DNA from: SG8-41 sp963802355
Lineage (GTDB): Bacteria > Pseudomonadota > Gammaproteobacteria > Burkholderiales > SG8-41
Reading direction: 5' to 3'
Assembly (NCBI GenBank): GCA_963802355.1
Contig: CAWDIV010000028.1
Coordinates: forward strand, 310,001-374,000
DNA: 64,000 nt
Shown: piece after piece, positions 35,846 through 45,396 of the stretch
Position numbering within the stretch: the stretch's first letter is position 1
Layout: each line of letters opens with the position of its first letter
Notes under the pieces: generated by a model
Databases searched by the model: none
Told to the model about the DNA's origin: nothing
What the model saw: the letters and a program-made list of their open reading frames with translations, nothing else
Translations under genes and position numbers: made by a program

Positions 35846-36630
35846 TCACACGTACAGACGCTCGCTGTCGTTGCGGTTCATTTTCTTGAGTCCCCCGACG
35901 AATCGGCTGAATTCCAGCCCATAACGCGCTTCGAGGTCGCGACCCTTCCTCGCCAGCGCGTCCCACTGCGGACTGCCGGGGGGATCGCGAAACGCGAACA
36001 CGATCACATTTCCCGGCTTGTCGGCCGGCAGACAGAGCGTGCCGGCGGGAAACGCCGACTCGATGCGCTGAAGGTATTCGTTGAAACGCCGGTCGCTCCC
36101 CCAAAGATTGACCACGAGGACGCCGCGAGCATTGAGCCGCTGCCTGCAGGCTTCGTAGAACGAGCGCGAGGACAGTTCGGCGACCTGGGAATCGCCGTCG
36201 TAGCCGTCGACCAGTATCGCATCAGCACCTTCGCCTGGCTGCGCCATGCATTCGGCGCCGTCGCCGATTCTCACCGTCAGGCGCGCGTCATTCGCGGGAA
36301 CGTGGAAGCACTGGCGCGCGATCGCCACCACTTGCGGATTCAGTTCCACGACCTCGACTCTCACCCATGGCATCCGGTGATAGACGAATTTTGGCGAGCG
36401 AGCCGCCGCCGAGCCCGACCATCAGGTACGCGTTCGGGCCACTCGTTGAACAGCAGGAACCCCATCATGCTGCGGGTGTAGGCGAGCTCGAGATCGTTCG
36501 GGCGCGCCAGGCGCATCGCGCTCTGGATGGTGTCGCTGCCGATGTGCAGCGACCGCACGCCAAAACGCTCGGTGATGTACACCGTTTCATCGCCGGTGGC
36601 CTTGCGCCACAACCAGCTCGCGAGATTCAT
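35846..36630 (-). CDS. Spermidine synthase-like methyltransferase-fold protein, frameshifted
   Basis: ATG at 36630: MNLASWLWRKATGDETVYITERFGVRSLHIG. DTIQSAMRLARPNDLELAYTRSMMGFLLF follows, then (after extra bases near 36440 and 36395) a nucleotide-binding loop MVGLGGGSLAK, EVVELNPQVVAIA, GDGAECMA and ADAILVDGYDGD. This is the aminopropyltransferase/SAM-methyltransferase fold. Restored length is about 260 residues. Substrate residues cannot be judged, so a polyamine role is only possible. Transcribed away from proS. Confidence 0.75.
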
Positions 36631-36677
36631 CGCCGCCCGCCTTCGTATCGAGCTTTACGTAACTTCATTACGTCGCT

Positions 36678-36728
36678 GCACCCCTCACCCCACCCCTCTC
36701 CCCAGAGGCGAGGGAAGCGAGGTGAGAA
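36678..36728. repeat. CCCCTCACCCCACCCCTCTC-type repeat
   Basis: Pyrimidine-rich arm CCCCTCACCCCACCCCTCTC followed by the inverse GAGGCGAGGGAAGCGAGGTGAG. Same type as in 9975-10016 and 59678-59710. Confidence 0.55.
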
Positions 36729-36817
36729 CGAATCGGCGAGTCCGGATTGTCATCCGGATTCGAAATGATCAATCGAAGCCCGGTAGAATAATCACTTTTT
36801 GCCATCACTGACAAATT

Positions 36818-38551
36818 ATGCGCGTCTCGCAGTTCTTCGTATCGACCTCGCGGGAAGACCCGGCCGAAGCGGAAGTCGTAAGCCATCGCCTGATGCTGCG
36901 CGCGGGGCTCATCAAGCGGTTGACCAGCGGGGTCTACACCTGGATGCCGCTCGGGCTGCGCGTGCTGCGCAAGGTCGAGGCGGTCGTGCGCGAGGAGATG
37001 AACGCAGCCGGCGCGATCGAGCTGCTCATGCCCGCTGTGCAGCCGGCGGAACTGTGGCAGGAATCGCGCCGCTGGGGGGAATACGGGCCGGAGTTGCTGC
37101 GCTTCAAGGATCGCCATCAGCGCGACTTCTGCCTGGGCCCGACGCACGAGGAGGTAGTGAGCGATGTCGTGCGGCGGGAAGTGAAGAGCTATCGCCAGCT
37201 GCCGCTCAATCTCTACCAGATCCAGATCAAAGTTCCGCGACGAAATCCGGCCCCGCTTCGGAGTGATGCGCGGGCGCGAGTTCATCATGAAGGACGCCTA
37301 TTCGTTTCACGCGGACAAGGGGAGCCTCGATGCGACCTACCGCGGAGATGTACGACTGCTATGCGCGGATCTTCACGCGGCTGGGGCTGAGGTTCCGCGC
37401 GGTGGCCGCCGACACCGGCGCGATCGGCGGCACCGGCTCGCACGAGTTTCACGTGCTCGCTGATTCCGGTGAGGACGCGATCGCATATTGTCCGGAGTCC
37501 GACTACGCTGCGAACGTCGAGCTCGCGGAGGCGCTGGCGCCAAGCAGCATCGCGGCCCGCCCAGGCGAGCAGATGGCAAAAGTAGCAACGCCGGGCGTCC
37601 GAAGACCATAGACGATCTGTGCAGCGTTTCTTGGTGTCCCGATCGAGACAACCGTGAAAGCCGTTAGTCGTACGAAGGCGCCGAAGGTCTCGTGGCTTTT
37701 GCTCTTGCGGGGCGACCACATACTTAACGAGGTCAAGGCGGGCAAGCTGCCGCAAGTGAAGAAGCTCCTTGCGGCCAGCGACGGAGGAAGAACTGCGGCG
37801 GGTCTTCGGCGCAGGATTTGGATCCTGGTCCGCTGCTGCCCGATGGCCGTCACAAGCCGACGATCGTCGCCGATCGCGCGGCTGCCGTGATCGGCGACTT
37901 CGTTTGTCGGCGCGAACGAGGACGGGCCTTCATTTCGTCGGCGTCAATTTCGGGCGCGATCTCCCCGAACCGTCGGAGATCGCCGATATCCGCAACGTCG
38001 TGGCGGGAGATCCCAGCCCGGACGGCAAGGGCGCGCTCGAGATCTGCCGCGGCATCGAGGTCGGACATATCTTCCAGCTCCGCACCAAGTATTCGGATCC
38101 GATGAAGCTCACCTTCCTCAATGAAGCGGGCAAGCCCCAGGTCATGGAAATGGGGTGCTACGGCATCGGCGTGACACGGATCGTCGCCGCCGCAATCGAA
38201 CAGAACTTCGATGAACGGGGAATCATTTTTCCGCGTGCGATGGCGCCGTTCGAGCTCGCGCTGGTGCCGCTTGGCGCAGCGCGCAGTTCCCAGGTACGCG
38301 AAACCGCCGAGCGGCTCTATGGGGAGCTGCGCGCCGCCGGCATCGACGTGCTGCTCGATGACCGAGACGAGCGTCCGGGCGTCATGCTCTCCGATATCGA
38401 ACTCATCGGCATTCCGCACCGGCTGGTGGTCGGTGACCGTGGGCTCAAAGCCGGATCCGTCGAATACCAGGCGCGGCGCGACGCGCAGGCCACACCCATT
38501 CCCTTGCACGATGCCGTTAATTTAGTAAAATCAAAGGCGTGCGAGGGATAG
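36818..38551 (+). CDS. proS: Prolyl-tRNA synthetase, frameshifted
   Basis: Charges tRNA-Pro. MRVSQFFVSTSREDPAEAEVVSHRLMLRAGLIKRLTSGVYTWMPLG, with class II motif 2 region FCLGPTHEEVV and later GREFIMKDAYSF, then the YbaK-like editing insertion (ELAEAL... VKAVVV and KVSWLLLLRGDHILNEVKAGKLPQV). Motif 3, EMGCYGIGVTRIV, and the anticodon-binding domain (PFELALVPLG, DVLLDDRDERPGVMLSDIELIGIPHRLVVG) follow. About eight indels between 37225 and 37910; the C-terminal third is intact. Restored length is about 575 residues. Confidence 0.9.
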
Positions 38552-39165
38552 TTCACCACCTCTGCAAGTTGCTCTGGCTGCTCGCTGCAGCGGCGCCGGC
38601 CCATCTGTCAGCCGGTAACCAAGTCTATGAACCGCTCGCCACCAGCGTGCAGGGGGCGCTGCACAAGGCCATCTCCGATCACGCCGTACCGTACCTTGCG
38701 TTTGGCACCGAGGCGGAGGCACGCGACTGGTTATCCACGATGTCCAGCAAACTCGCCGGGCGGATGCGCGAGCGCACTGCGCGCGAGGAATTCCTGATCA
38801 CCGTTCATTACGAGGCCAAACGCGCCGGGCTCGACCCTCAGCTCGTGCTGGGACTGATCCAGGTCGAGAGCAACTTCCGCAAGCACGCGGTCTCTAGCGC
38901 GGGCGCGCGCGGCTACATGCAGGTCATGCCGTTCTGGGTAAAGTTGATCGGCAACAACGAGCACAATCTTTTCAACCTGCGCACCAACCTGCGCTACGGC
39001 TGCGTGATTCTGCGCCACTACCTCGACATCGAGAAAGGCGACCTCTATCGGGCGCTCGGCCGCTACAACGGCAGCCTGGGACGTCCCGAGTACCCCGCCC
39101 TGGTCGAGCGCGCCTGGCAGCGCGACTGGCACTATTCCGCGGTCACCCGCGTGAGTGGGCGCTGA
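38539..39165 (+). CDS. Lytic transglycosylase (SLT domain)
   Basis: Peptidoglycan lytic transglycosylase, periplasmic. GTG at 38539 overlaps the proS end by 13 bases, indicating coupling. Signal peptide HHLCKLLWLLAAAAPAHLSA. The SLT core shows GLIQVESNFRKHAVSSAGARGYMQVMPFW with catalytic Glu in QVESNF, then NLRYGCVILRHYLDIE and ALGRYNGSLGRPEYPALV. Intact, 208 residues. This gene typically follows proS in betaproteobacteria. Its 3' end overlaps the convergent yihY gene by 34 bases. Confidence 0.88.
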   Translation: MRGIVHHLCKLLWLLAAAAPAHLSAGNQVYEPLATSVQGALHKAISDHAVPYLAFGTEAEARDWLSTMSSKLAGRMRERTAREEFLITVHYEAKRAGLDPQLVLGLIQVESNFRKHAVSSAGARGYMQVMPFWVKLIGNNEHNLFNLRTNLRYGCVILRHYLDIEKGDLYRALGRYNGSLGRPEYPALVERAWQRDWHYSAVTRVSGR

Positions 39166-40397
39166 CAAGACTCGGGAACAGATGGTGCCGATCTACGAAA
39201 CAGCTCTTCCACCGACAGGTGCATGATCTCTTCGATTCGAGCTTCGAGATGACGGGCGAGCGCGTCGAGCTCGGGGCCTGCCTGCCGCGCCGGCTGCTTC
39301 GTGCCAGCGCGAAACACGAACAGATGGTAGACCTCGGCGACGCTCAAATCCGAGGCGTCGCGCACGAGCATCCACCCCCGCCCCGCTTTCGCAACCCAGC
39401 GCATGGCTTTCATTTCATCGAGCAGTGCTTCGGTCCGGTCGGTCTGCAGCTTCACTGCCGCGTGTAGTTGCGCGAGGGTGAGGCTGTTCCCCTTGGCGCG
39501 GGCCTGCCACAGCAGCTTCAGCACGTACAGGGCGTCGATAAACACCGCGCCGGGCGCAGGCTCTCCCTGCGAGGCGCGCTCCCGCCATTCGGGAGCGACG
39601 GCCGCGACGACAGCGCCGGTGAGCACCACCACCCACGAGAGGTACACCCACAGCAGGAAGATCGGCAGGCTGGCGAATGCCCCGTAGACCAGCTTGTAGG
39701 TGGCGAATTGCGTGATGTAGAGCGCGAAGCCATGCTTCATCCATTCGAATCCGATGGCGGCGAGAAAGCCGCCCAGCGCAGCATCGCGCAGCACGACGCG
39801 CCGATTGGGCAGCGTGAGATAGAGCAGGGTGCAGGCGACCCCGGTCAGCAGCACCGGCACGATGTTGAGCACTGCCATTGCCGCGAGCGGAACCTCCTCC
39901 ACCAGCCCGAGCGAAAGGCCCACCAGCCACGACGTAAGTGAGAGGCTCGCGCCCACCAGGATCGGGCCCACTGTGAGCAGCGCCCAGTAGATGAACACGC
40001 GCTGGACCACGGAACGCGGCCGCGCAACGCGCCAGATCCCGTTCAAGGCGCGCTCTATGGTCATCAGCACGATGATCGAGGTGACGAACAGGAAGACAAT
40101 GCCGACGGCGGTGAGCTTGCCTGCGTTCTGCGTGAACTGCTCGGTGTAGGTCGCGATGGTTGCGACGGACTCGGGAAGCATGTTCTGCAGGAAGAACTTC
40201 TCCGTCTTTCCCGCCATGTCACTGAAGACGGGAAACAGCGACATCAGCGTCAACATCACGGTGATGATGGGCACGAGGGCGAGCAACGTGGTGAAGGTGA
40301 GGCTGGAGGCGATCTGCAGGCAGCGGTCCTCCTGGAAGCGCCGCCACACCATGCTCAGGAAATCCGCCAGCGGCGTTTTTTTCGCCATCGCTTCCAT
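39132..40397 (-). CDS. yihY: YihY/UPF0761 family membrane protein
   Basis: Integral membrane protein once mis-named ribonuclease BN. Intact 421 residues. Six helices fall in the first 270 residues (SSLTFTTLLALVPIITVMLTLMS, LTAVGIVFLFVTSIIVLM, FIYWALLTVGPILVG, MAVLNIVPVLLTGVACTLLYL, AALGGFLAAIGFEWMKHG, LPIFLLWVYLSWVVVLTGAVVAAV). A C-terminal cytosolic winged-helix-like region follows (SLTLAQLHAAVKLQTDRTEALLDEMKAM). No transport substrate is established. Divergent from wrbA. Confidence 0.85.
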   Translation of the reverse strand: MEAMAKKTPLADFLSMVWRRFQEDRCLQIASSLTFTTLLALVPIITVMLTLMSLFPVFSDMAGKTEKFFLQNMLPESVATIATYTEQFTQNAGKLTAVGIVFLFVTSIIVLMTIERALNGIWRVARPRSVVQRVFIYWALLTVGPILVGASLSLTSWLVGLSLGLVEEVPLAAMAVLNIVPVLLTGVACTLLYLTLPNRRVVLRDAALGGFLAAIGFEWMKHGFALYITQFATYKLVYGAFASLPIFLLWVYLSWVVVLTGAVVAAVAPEWRERASQGEPAPGAVFIDALYVLKLLWQARAKGNSLTLAQLHAAVKLQTDRTEALLDEMKAMRWVAKAGRGWMLVRDASDLSVAEVYHLFVFRAGTKQPARQAGPELDALARHLEARIEEIMHLSVEELFRRSAPSVPESCQRPLTRVTAE

Positions 40398-40471
40398 GCT
40401 GTCCCCGTACTGTCCTCAAGGGCGCGGAGGCCTTATATTAATACTCCCGCCCTTTTCTGGCCGCCCGATCG

Positions 40472-41071
40472 ATGAAGGAGATCCTCGTCCTCTACTACAG
40501 CCACACCGGCGCGGTGCGGGACATGGCGCAGCTCGTCGCACGCGGGGTGGAGCAGGTGCAGGGCGCGACCGCGCGGTTGCGCACGGTGCCCAAGGTTTCA
40601 GCGGTATCCGAAGCGACGGAGCCCGCGCTACCCGTTGCCGGCGCGCCGTACGTCGAAGTGAAGGACCTGGAAGAGTGCGCCGGGCTCGCCCTCGGCTCAC
40701 CAACGCGCTTCGGCAACATGGCCGCGCCAATGAAGCATTTCTGGGATTCCACCGGTGAGCTGTGGCTCAAGGCGCGGCTCGCCGGTAAGCCCGCCGCCGT
40801 GTTCACGTCCACTGCCAGTCTGCATGGCGGCCAGGAAAGCACGCTCATCTCCATGATGTTCCCTCTGCTGCATCACGGCATGGTCATCGTCGGCCTGCCC
40901 TATTCCGAGCCCGAGCTGTTCACGACTTCCGGTGGCGGCACGCCCTACGGCGCAAGCCACCACGCCGGGGCTGCCGGCGAGCACCCCATCAGCGAACCGG
41001 AACGCAAGCTCTGCATCGCGCTCGGGCGGCGGCTCGCCGAGATCGCATTAAAGCTCGCCCGCTCCGGTTAG
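40472..41071 (+). CDS. wrbA: NAD(P)H:quinone oxidoreductase, flavodoxin-like
   Basis: FMN-dependent two-electron quinone reductase. Intact 199 residues. The FMN phosphate loop is YYSHTGAVRDMAQL at residues about 8-21. Other motifs: GLALGSPTRFGNMAAPMKHFWD, AAVFTSTASLHGGQESTL, FPLLHHGMVIVGLPYSEPEL and GTPYGASHHAG, all typical of WrbA. It probably limits one-electron redox cycling of quinones. Confidence 0.92.
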   Translation: MKEILVLYYSHTGAVRDMAQLVARGVEQVQGATARLRTVPKVSAVSEATEPALPVAGAPYVEVKDLEECAGLALGSPTRFGNMAAPMKHFWDSTGELWLKARLAGKPAAVFTSTASLHGGQESTLISMMFPLLHHGMVIVGLPYSEPELFTTSGGGTPYGASHHAGAAGEHPISEPERKLCIALGRRLAEIALKLARSG

Positions 41072-41259
41072 AAAGTCTTCGACGATAGGCGCGAGGCCGC
41101 AAAGCGTAATCGAGCTATGGTTTATTAGAACTGATTTCATAAATCGCTGATGCTCATTCGACACCGCGCAGGGCTGAGGAGAAACACATTCTTCGCATTG
41201 ACCTCTACTCAGGACATTGCGCCTTTGCGGCCGTGCGTTCAGGTTTTGGCATTGATCGG

Positions 41260-41460
41260 CTACCGGCGGAAAATCCACAGAATCAAGCTAATCACGACGG
41301 AGACGATGATGCTCGTCGTGAGCGGAAAGTAGAAGGTATAGCCCTTGCGTTCGAACTTGAAGTCACCGGGGAGGCTGCCCAGCCCGAGCTTCACGAGCAC
41401 CGGCCACAGCACGCCGAGGGCGACGAGGACGATCCCGATGGTGATCAGCCACTTCGCCAC
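41260..41460 (-). CDS. DUF2905 small membrane protein
   Basis: Sixty-six residues with a GTG start. AKWLITIGIVLVALGVLWPVLVKLGLGSLPGDFKFERKGYTFYFP and a second helix, SIIVSVVISLILWI, match DUF2905. Function unknown. Intact. The 188 bases to wrbA and 229 bases to the next gene hold no other supported feature. Confidence 0.8.
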   Translation of the reverse strand: MAKWLITIGIVLVALGVLWPVLVKLGLGSLPGDFKFERKGYTFYFPLTTSIIVSVVISLILWIFRR

Positions 41461-41689
41461 GGCGAGCGACCTTTAACAGCCGTTGCGAAATTGCCGCCAC
41501 AGCCCCGCCTGAAGAAAATGAGGGCAGCATGAGGGGATATCTTCACCGTCTGTCATGGCTTTATAGTGACGCATTCCACATTCCAGCGCCGCGTACAGGC
41601 TATGACTGATTCAGCGTGCTCGAATTCCTCTACAAAGCGTCCCAACGTGTTATTCTCAAATTTCGCGCGCAAAATCAGTGGAGGACATT

Positions 41690-42520
41690 ATGGCACTCGT
41701 CGCGATGACCCGTGAAATGGGCTCGCTCGGTAAGGATGTCGCTGCCGCGGTTGCCGACCGCCTGGGCAAGCAGGTGATCCACCACGAGATCATCGACAAT
41801 CTCGCGAGCAAGATGCGCCTGAGGAAGAGCCATGTCATCCGCTTTCTCGAAGGCAAAGCCGGGATCTGGGAGCGTCTCACCACCGACAAAACCAGCCTGT
41901 CGATCTACACCGCCGATGAAACCTTCGCGCTGGCTGAGAGCGGCAACGTTGCGGTGATCCGCGGCTGGGGGGCGACGCATCTCCTGCGGCCCGTGACGCA
42001 CGTCATCTCGGTGCGCGTGTGCGCCCCGTTCGAGGTGCGAGTGGAGCGGATGATGGAGCGGCTCAATACCGACGATCGCGACTTCGTGATGAATGAGATC
42101 AAGCTCTCAGAGGAGGCGCACGGGGCGATCACGCGCCGCCATTTCGGGATCAGCTGGCAGCACTCCGACCGGTACGACCTGGTGCTCAACACTGAGCGCC
42201 TGACGGTTGAGGAATGCGCGGACGAGGTCGTGAGCCTGTGCGATGACCCGAATTTCCAGGAAACCGCGGAATCGCGGCGCGTGTTCAGCGAGCTGGCGCT
42301 TGCCGCTCACGTGCGCTCGGCGCTGCGCCAGGATACGCGTACGAGCAAGTTTCAGATCTCCATCTCGGCTCAGGACGGCGTCGTGACTCTTGCGGGCATG
42401 ATCGATCCGGGGCAGGAGGCGACGTACGCTGCGGACGTGGCCCGGCAGGTTCCCGGCGTGAGGGACGTCGCGCTCCAGTTGCGCGTCGCGTCGCTCGGCG
42501 CGCGCCACATCGTCGAGTAA
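41690..42520 (+). CDS. Cytidylate kinase-like domain fused to a BON domain
   Basis: ATG at 41690 after GGAGG (a GTG at 41678 is also in frame). Residues 1-190 match the cytidylate kinase-like family: VAMTREMGSLGKDVAAAVADRLGKQVIHHEI, VIRGWGATHLLRPV, VRVCAPFEVRVERMMERL, RRHFGISWQHSDRYDLVLNTERL. The N-terminal loop is degenerate compared with a Walker A. Residues about 200-270 form a BON domain (ALRQDTRTSKFQISISAQDGVVTLAGMI... and VPGVRDVALQLRV). Intact, 276 residues. Role unknown; possibly a signalling or envelope-linked nucleotide-binding protein. Confidence 0.75.
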   Translation: MALVAMTREMGSLGKDVAAAVADRLGKQVIHHEIIDNLASKMRLRKSHVIRFLEGKAGIWERLTTDKTSLSIYTADETFALAESGNVAVIRGWGATHLLRPVTHVISVRVCAPFEVRVERMMERLNTDDRDFVMNEIKLSEEAHGAITRRHFGISWQHSDRYDLVLNTERLTVEECADEVVSLCDDPNFQETAESRRVFSELALAAHVRSALRQDTRTSKFQISISAQDGVVTLAGMIDPGQEATYAADVARQVPGVRDVALQLRVASLGARHIVE

Positions 42521-42581
42521 ACGAGGAGCGCACGACAAGCGCATATCTCGCCCCTCGTGAGGCACCCGGATGTCGTGCGCG

Positions 42582-44128
42582 CTAAAGCTGGGGGTTGAGG
42601 CGCTCCAGCGTGGAGTGCAGCTTGTTCAGCGCGTTAATGTAGGCCTTCGCCGACGCGACCACGATGTCGGTGTCGGCGCCCTGCCCGTTGACGATGCGCC
42701 CGTCCTTGGCGAGCCGCACCGTGACTTCGCCCTGTGCAGTCGGTGCCCGTGGTGATGTTGTTGACCGAATAGAGCAGCAGCTCCGCCCCGCTCTTGACGA
42801 TGCTCTCGATCGCCTTGAAGGACGCGTCCACCGGGCCGCTGCCCTGGCCTCGGAGCGCCGTTCCGCGCCGTTCTCCGTGCATCACGATCTTCGCGTAAGG
42901 GCGCTTCGCCGGTCTCGGAGTGCGCGGTGAGCGAGACCAGCTTGTAGTGCTCGCTCTCCACGTGGTCGATGGCTTCCTCGCTGATCAGCGCCTGCAGGTC
43001 CTCGTCGAAGATCTCGCGCTTCTTGTCGGCAAGGTCCTTGAAGCGCTTGAACGCGGCGTTCAGAGCCTCCTCGGACGCGAGCTCGATGCCAAGCTCCTGC
43101 GAGCCGCGTCTTGAACGCGTTGCGCCCGGAAAGCTTGCCCGAGCGTCAGCCGGTTGGTGCTCCAGCCCACCGCTTCGGCGCTCATGATCTCGTAGGTCTC
43201 GCGGTGCTTGAGCACGCCGTCCTGGTGTATGCCGGACTCGTGCGCGAAGGCGTTGGCGCCGACGATCGCCTTGTTCGGTTGCACCGGGTAGCCGGTGATG
43301 CCCGGACACGAGCTTCGATGCCGGAACGATCTGGGTCGTGTCGATGCCGGTATCGCAGGAAAACATGTCCTGGCGCGTGCGCACCGCCATCACGATCTCT
43401 TCGAGCGACGCGTTGCCGGCGCGCTCGCCCAGTCCGTTGATCGTGCACTCGACCTGGCGCGCGCCGTTCAGTACCGCGGAGAGCGAGTTGGCGACCGCGA
43501 GCCCAAGGTCGTTGTGGCAGTGCACCGACCAGATCGCCTTGTCGGAATTGGGAATGCGCTCGCGCAGTGTCCTGATCAAGCCTCCGAACTGATCGGGCAG
43601 CGTGTAGCCAACGGTATCCGGCACGTTGATGGTGGTCGCGCCGGCCTTGATCACCTGCTCGAGTATGCGGCACAGGAAATCGATGTCGGAGCGACCGGCG
43701 TCCTCGGGGGAGAACTCGACGTTGTCGGTATACTCCCGCGCCCATCTGACCGCCCGCACCGCCTGGTCGATCACCTGCGAGGGCTCCATGCGCAGCTTCT
43801 TCTCCATGTGGATGGGTGACGTGGCGATGAAGGTATGCACGCGGGGCGATCGGGCGCCCCTGACCGCTTCGCCGCAGCGGCGGACGTCGTTCTCGTTGGC
43901 GCGCGCGAGCCCGCAGACGGTGCTGTCCTTGATGGAGCGCGCCACTGCCCGCACCGCGTCGAAATCGCCGTCGCTCGCGGCGGGAAATCCCGCCTCGATC
44001 ACATCGACGCGCATGCGCTCGAGCTGGCGCGCGATGCGCAGCTTCTCTTCCTTGGTCATGGACGCGCCCGGACTCTGCTCGCCGTCGCGCATCGTCGTGT
44101 CGAAAATGATCAGTTTCTCTTTAGCCAT
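42582..44128 (-). CDS. leuA: 2-isopropylmalate synthase, frameshifted
   Basis: First committed step of leucine synthesis. ATG at 44128: MAKEKLIIFDTTMRDGEQSPGASM with the DREM-type motif. VIEAGFPAASDGDFDAV, FIATSPIHMEKKLR, FSPEDAGRSDIDFL and the metal-site HCHNDLGLAVANSLSA follow. The C-terminal leucine-sensing LeuA dimer domain appears in later frames, ending YINALNKLHSTLERLNPQL at TAG 42582. Indels near 43310, 43135, 43105, 42900, 42860 and 42737. Restored length about 512 residues. Preceded by a leucine-rich leader peptide. Confidence 0.9.
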
Positions 44129-44193
44129 CACGGTCTCCGCTCTGTCATGGGCATTGCAGCCGGAGTCGCGCCGCGCATGCTCGTTCAATCTCC

Positions 44194-44341
44194 GGGCGCT
44201 TGCGCCCGAACTCAAAAACCCGCTGTGGAAAGATGTAAGGGATTATGCGCCGCGCGGGCGCAGCAGCAGGCCGGCCAGCAGGAAGCTGGCGGAAAGAAGC
44301 GGCGAATGAATGTACGCGCTGGCCCGTGCGAAGCAATACAT
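44194..44341 (-). promoter_or_regulatory. leu leader peptide and attenuator-like hairpins
   Basis: A 32-codon ORF (44341-44243, minus) encodes a peptide starting MYCFARASAYIHSP and containing LLSASFLLAGLLLR: seven Leu within thirteen codons, five of them CTG. A hairpin GCCAGC-TTCCT-GCTGGC overlaps these codons. After the stop, CCCGC can pair with GCGGG followed by five T (44214-44258), and GGGCGC-TT-GCGCCC (44194-44207) is a further stem. This is the structure expected for ribosome-mediated attenuation of leuA. The leader lies 114 bases before leuA. Confidence 0.72.
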
Positions 44342-44468
44342 GCGTTGGAATATATAAGCTTTTGTCATCAATGGCAAGGATCAGAGACAGCATTCAAGCG
44401 GCCGACCTGATTGCCTCTATAGATCAAGCACGCCGTTTGGAGGCCGCCGCTGCAGGCCGCAGCGCGCT

Positions 44469-45308
44469 CTAGCCACCGGGTGCGGAAGGCGGGGGCGCCC
44501 GGCCGCTGGCACGTTTCCTCACCTGCTCGTAAACCCAGATCACATAGCCCGACAGGCCATAGCACACGAACAGGAGGAACAGCATTTCCGGCAACGTGCT
44601 GGACAACGTGAACACCGCCATGATCCCGAAAGCAATCGCCACCACGCACCGAGAACGGAACGCTCTTACGCAGGTTGATGTCCTTGCCGCTGTAGAACTT
44701 GAGGTTGCTGACCATCGTGACCCCGGCGAACGCGGTGAGCCCCCAGGCTAGCCACTTCACATCCTGGCCCTTGATCTGGTATTCGTTCAAGCGCCCATAC
44801 CAGCCCCGCGACGAGACACGCCGCCGCAGGGCTCGGGCAGGCCCTGGAAAAAGCGCTTGTCGGCGACCTCCAGCGTCGTGTTGAAACGTGCGAGGCGCAA
44901 CGCCGCGCACGCGCAGTAGATGAAGGCCGCGATCCAGCCGAGCTTGGTGGTGAGCCACGGGCCGAGCCACTTCACGGTCTGCATGCCGGCGAAGTCCTGA
45001 AGTGCCCAGACGTAGACCACCAGCGCCGGCGCCACTCCAAAGGACACCATGTCGGAAAGGCTGTCGAGCTCGGCGCCGAAGGCGCTCTGCGTGCGGGTGA
45101 AGCGCGCGACACGCCCGTCCAGCCCGTCGAGCACCATGGCCACGAATATCGCCATGGCAGCGACCTCGAAACGGTTGTTCATCGCCTGCACGATCGCGTA
45201 GAACCCCGAGAACAGCGACGCGATCGTGAACACGTTGGGCAGCCAGTAGATGCCGCGCCGCGCGAAACGCGACTTGACGAAGAGCTTGTGCTCGCGCGGA
45301 TGGTACAT
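44469..45308 (-). CDS. pssA: CDP-diacylglycerol-serine O-phosphatidyltransferase, frameshifted
   Basis: Inner-membrane enzyme making phosphatidylserine. ATG at 45308. The CDP-alcohol phosphatidyltransferase signature is complete: DGLDGRVARFTRTQSAFGAELDSLSD. Hydrophobic helices follow (MVSFGVAPALVVYVWAL, LGWIAAFIYCACAALRLARF). A frame change near 44825 leads into NEYQIKGQDVKWLAWGLTAFAGVTMVSNLKFYSGK, and another near 44650 into AVFTLSSTLPEMLFLLFVCYGLSGYVIWVYEQVRKRA; TAG at 44469. Restored about 279 residues. Between psd and leuA, as usual in betaproteobacteria. Confidence 0.9.
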
Positions 45309-45395
45309 GATAGTCAGCGGTGAGCGGTGAGCCGTGAGCGGTGGGTTGCCGGCACGGAGGTGCGCTGCTTTGCGCTTGCTGCTGACCGCTTACTG
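45309..45395. repeat. Inverted arms of AGCGGTGAGC units between psd and pssA
   Basis: The left arm is AGTCAGCGGTGAGCGGTGAG and on (45312-45343); the right arm is CTGACCGCTTACTGCTTACG (45381-45400), close to the reverse complement of the same unit family as at 24424 and 56046. The psd stop codon falls inside the right arm. Confidence 0.65.
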
Positions 45396-45396
45396 C

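Noticed and set aside
39132..40397. Annotation of yihY as ribonuclease BN
   Set aside because: The true RNase BN is a different (metallo-beta-lactamase) protein; this one is a multi-helix membrane protein without nuclease motifs.
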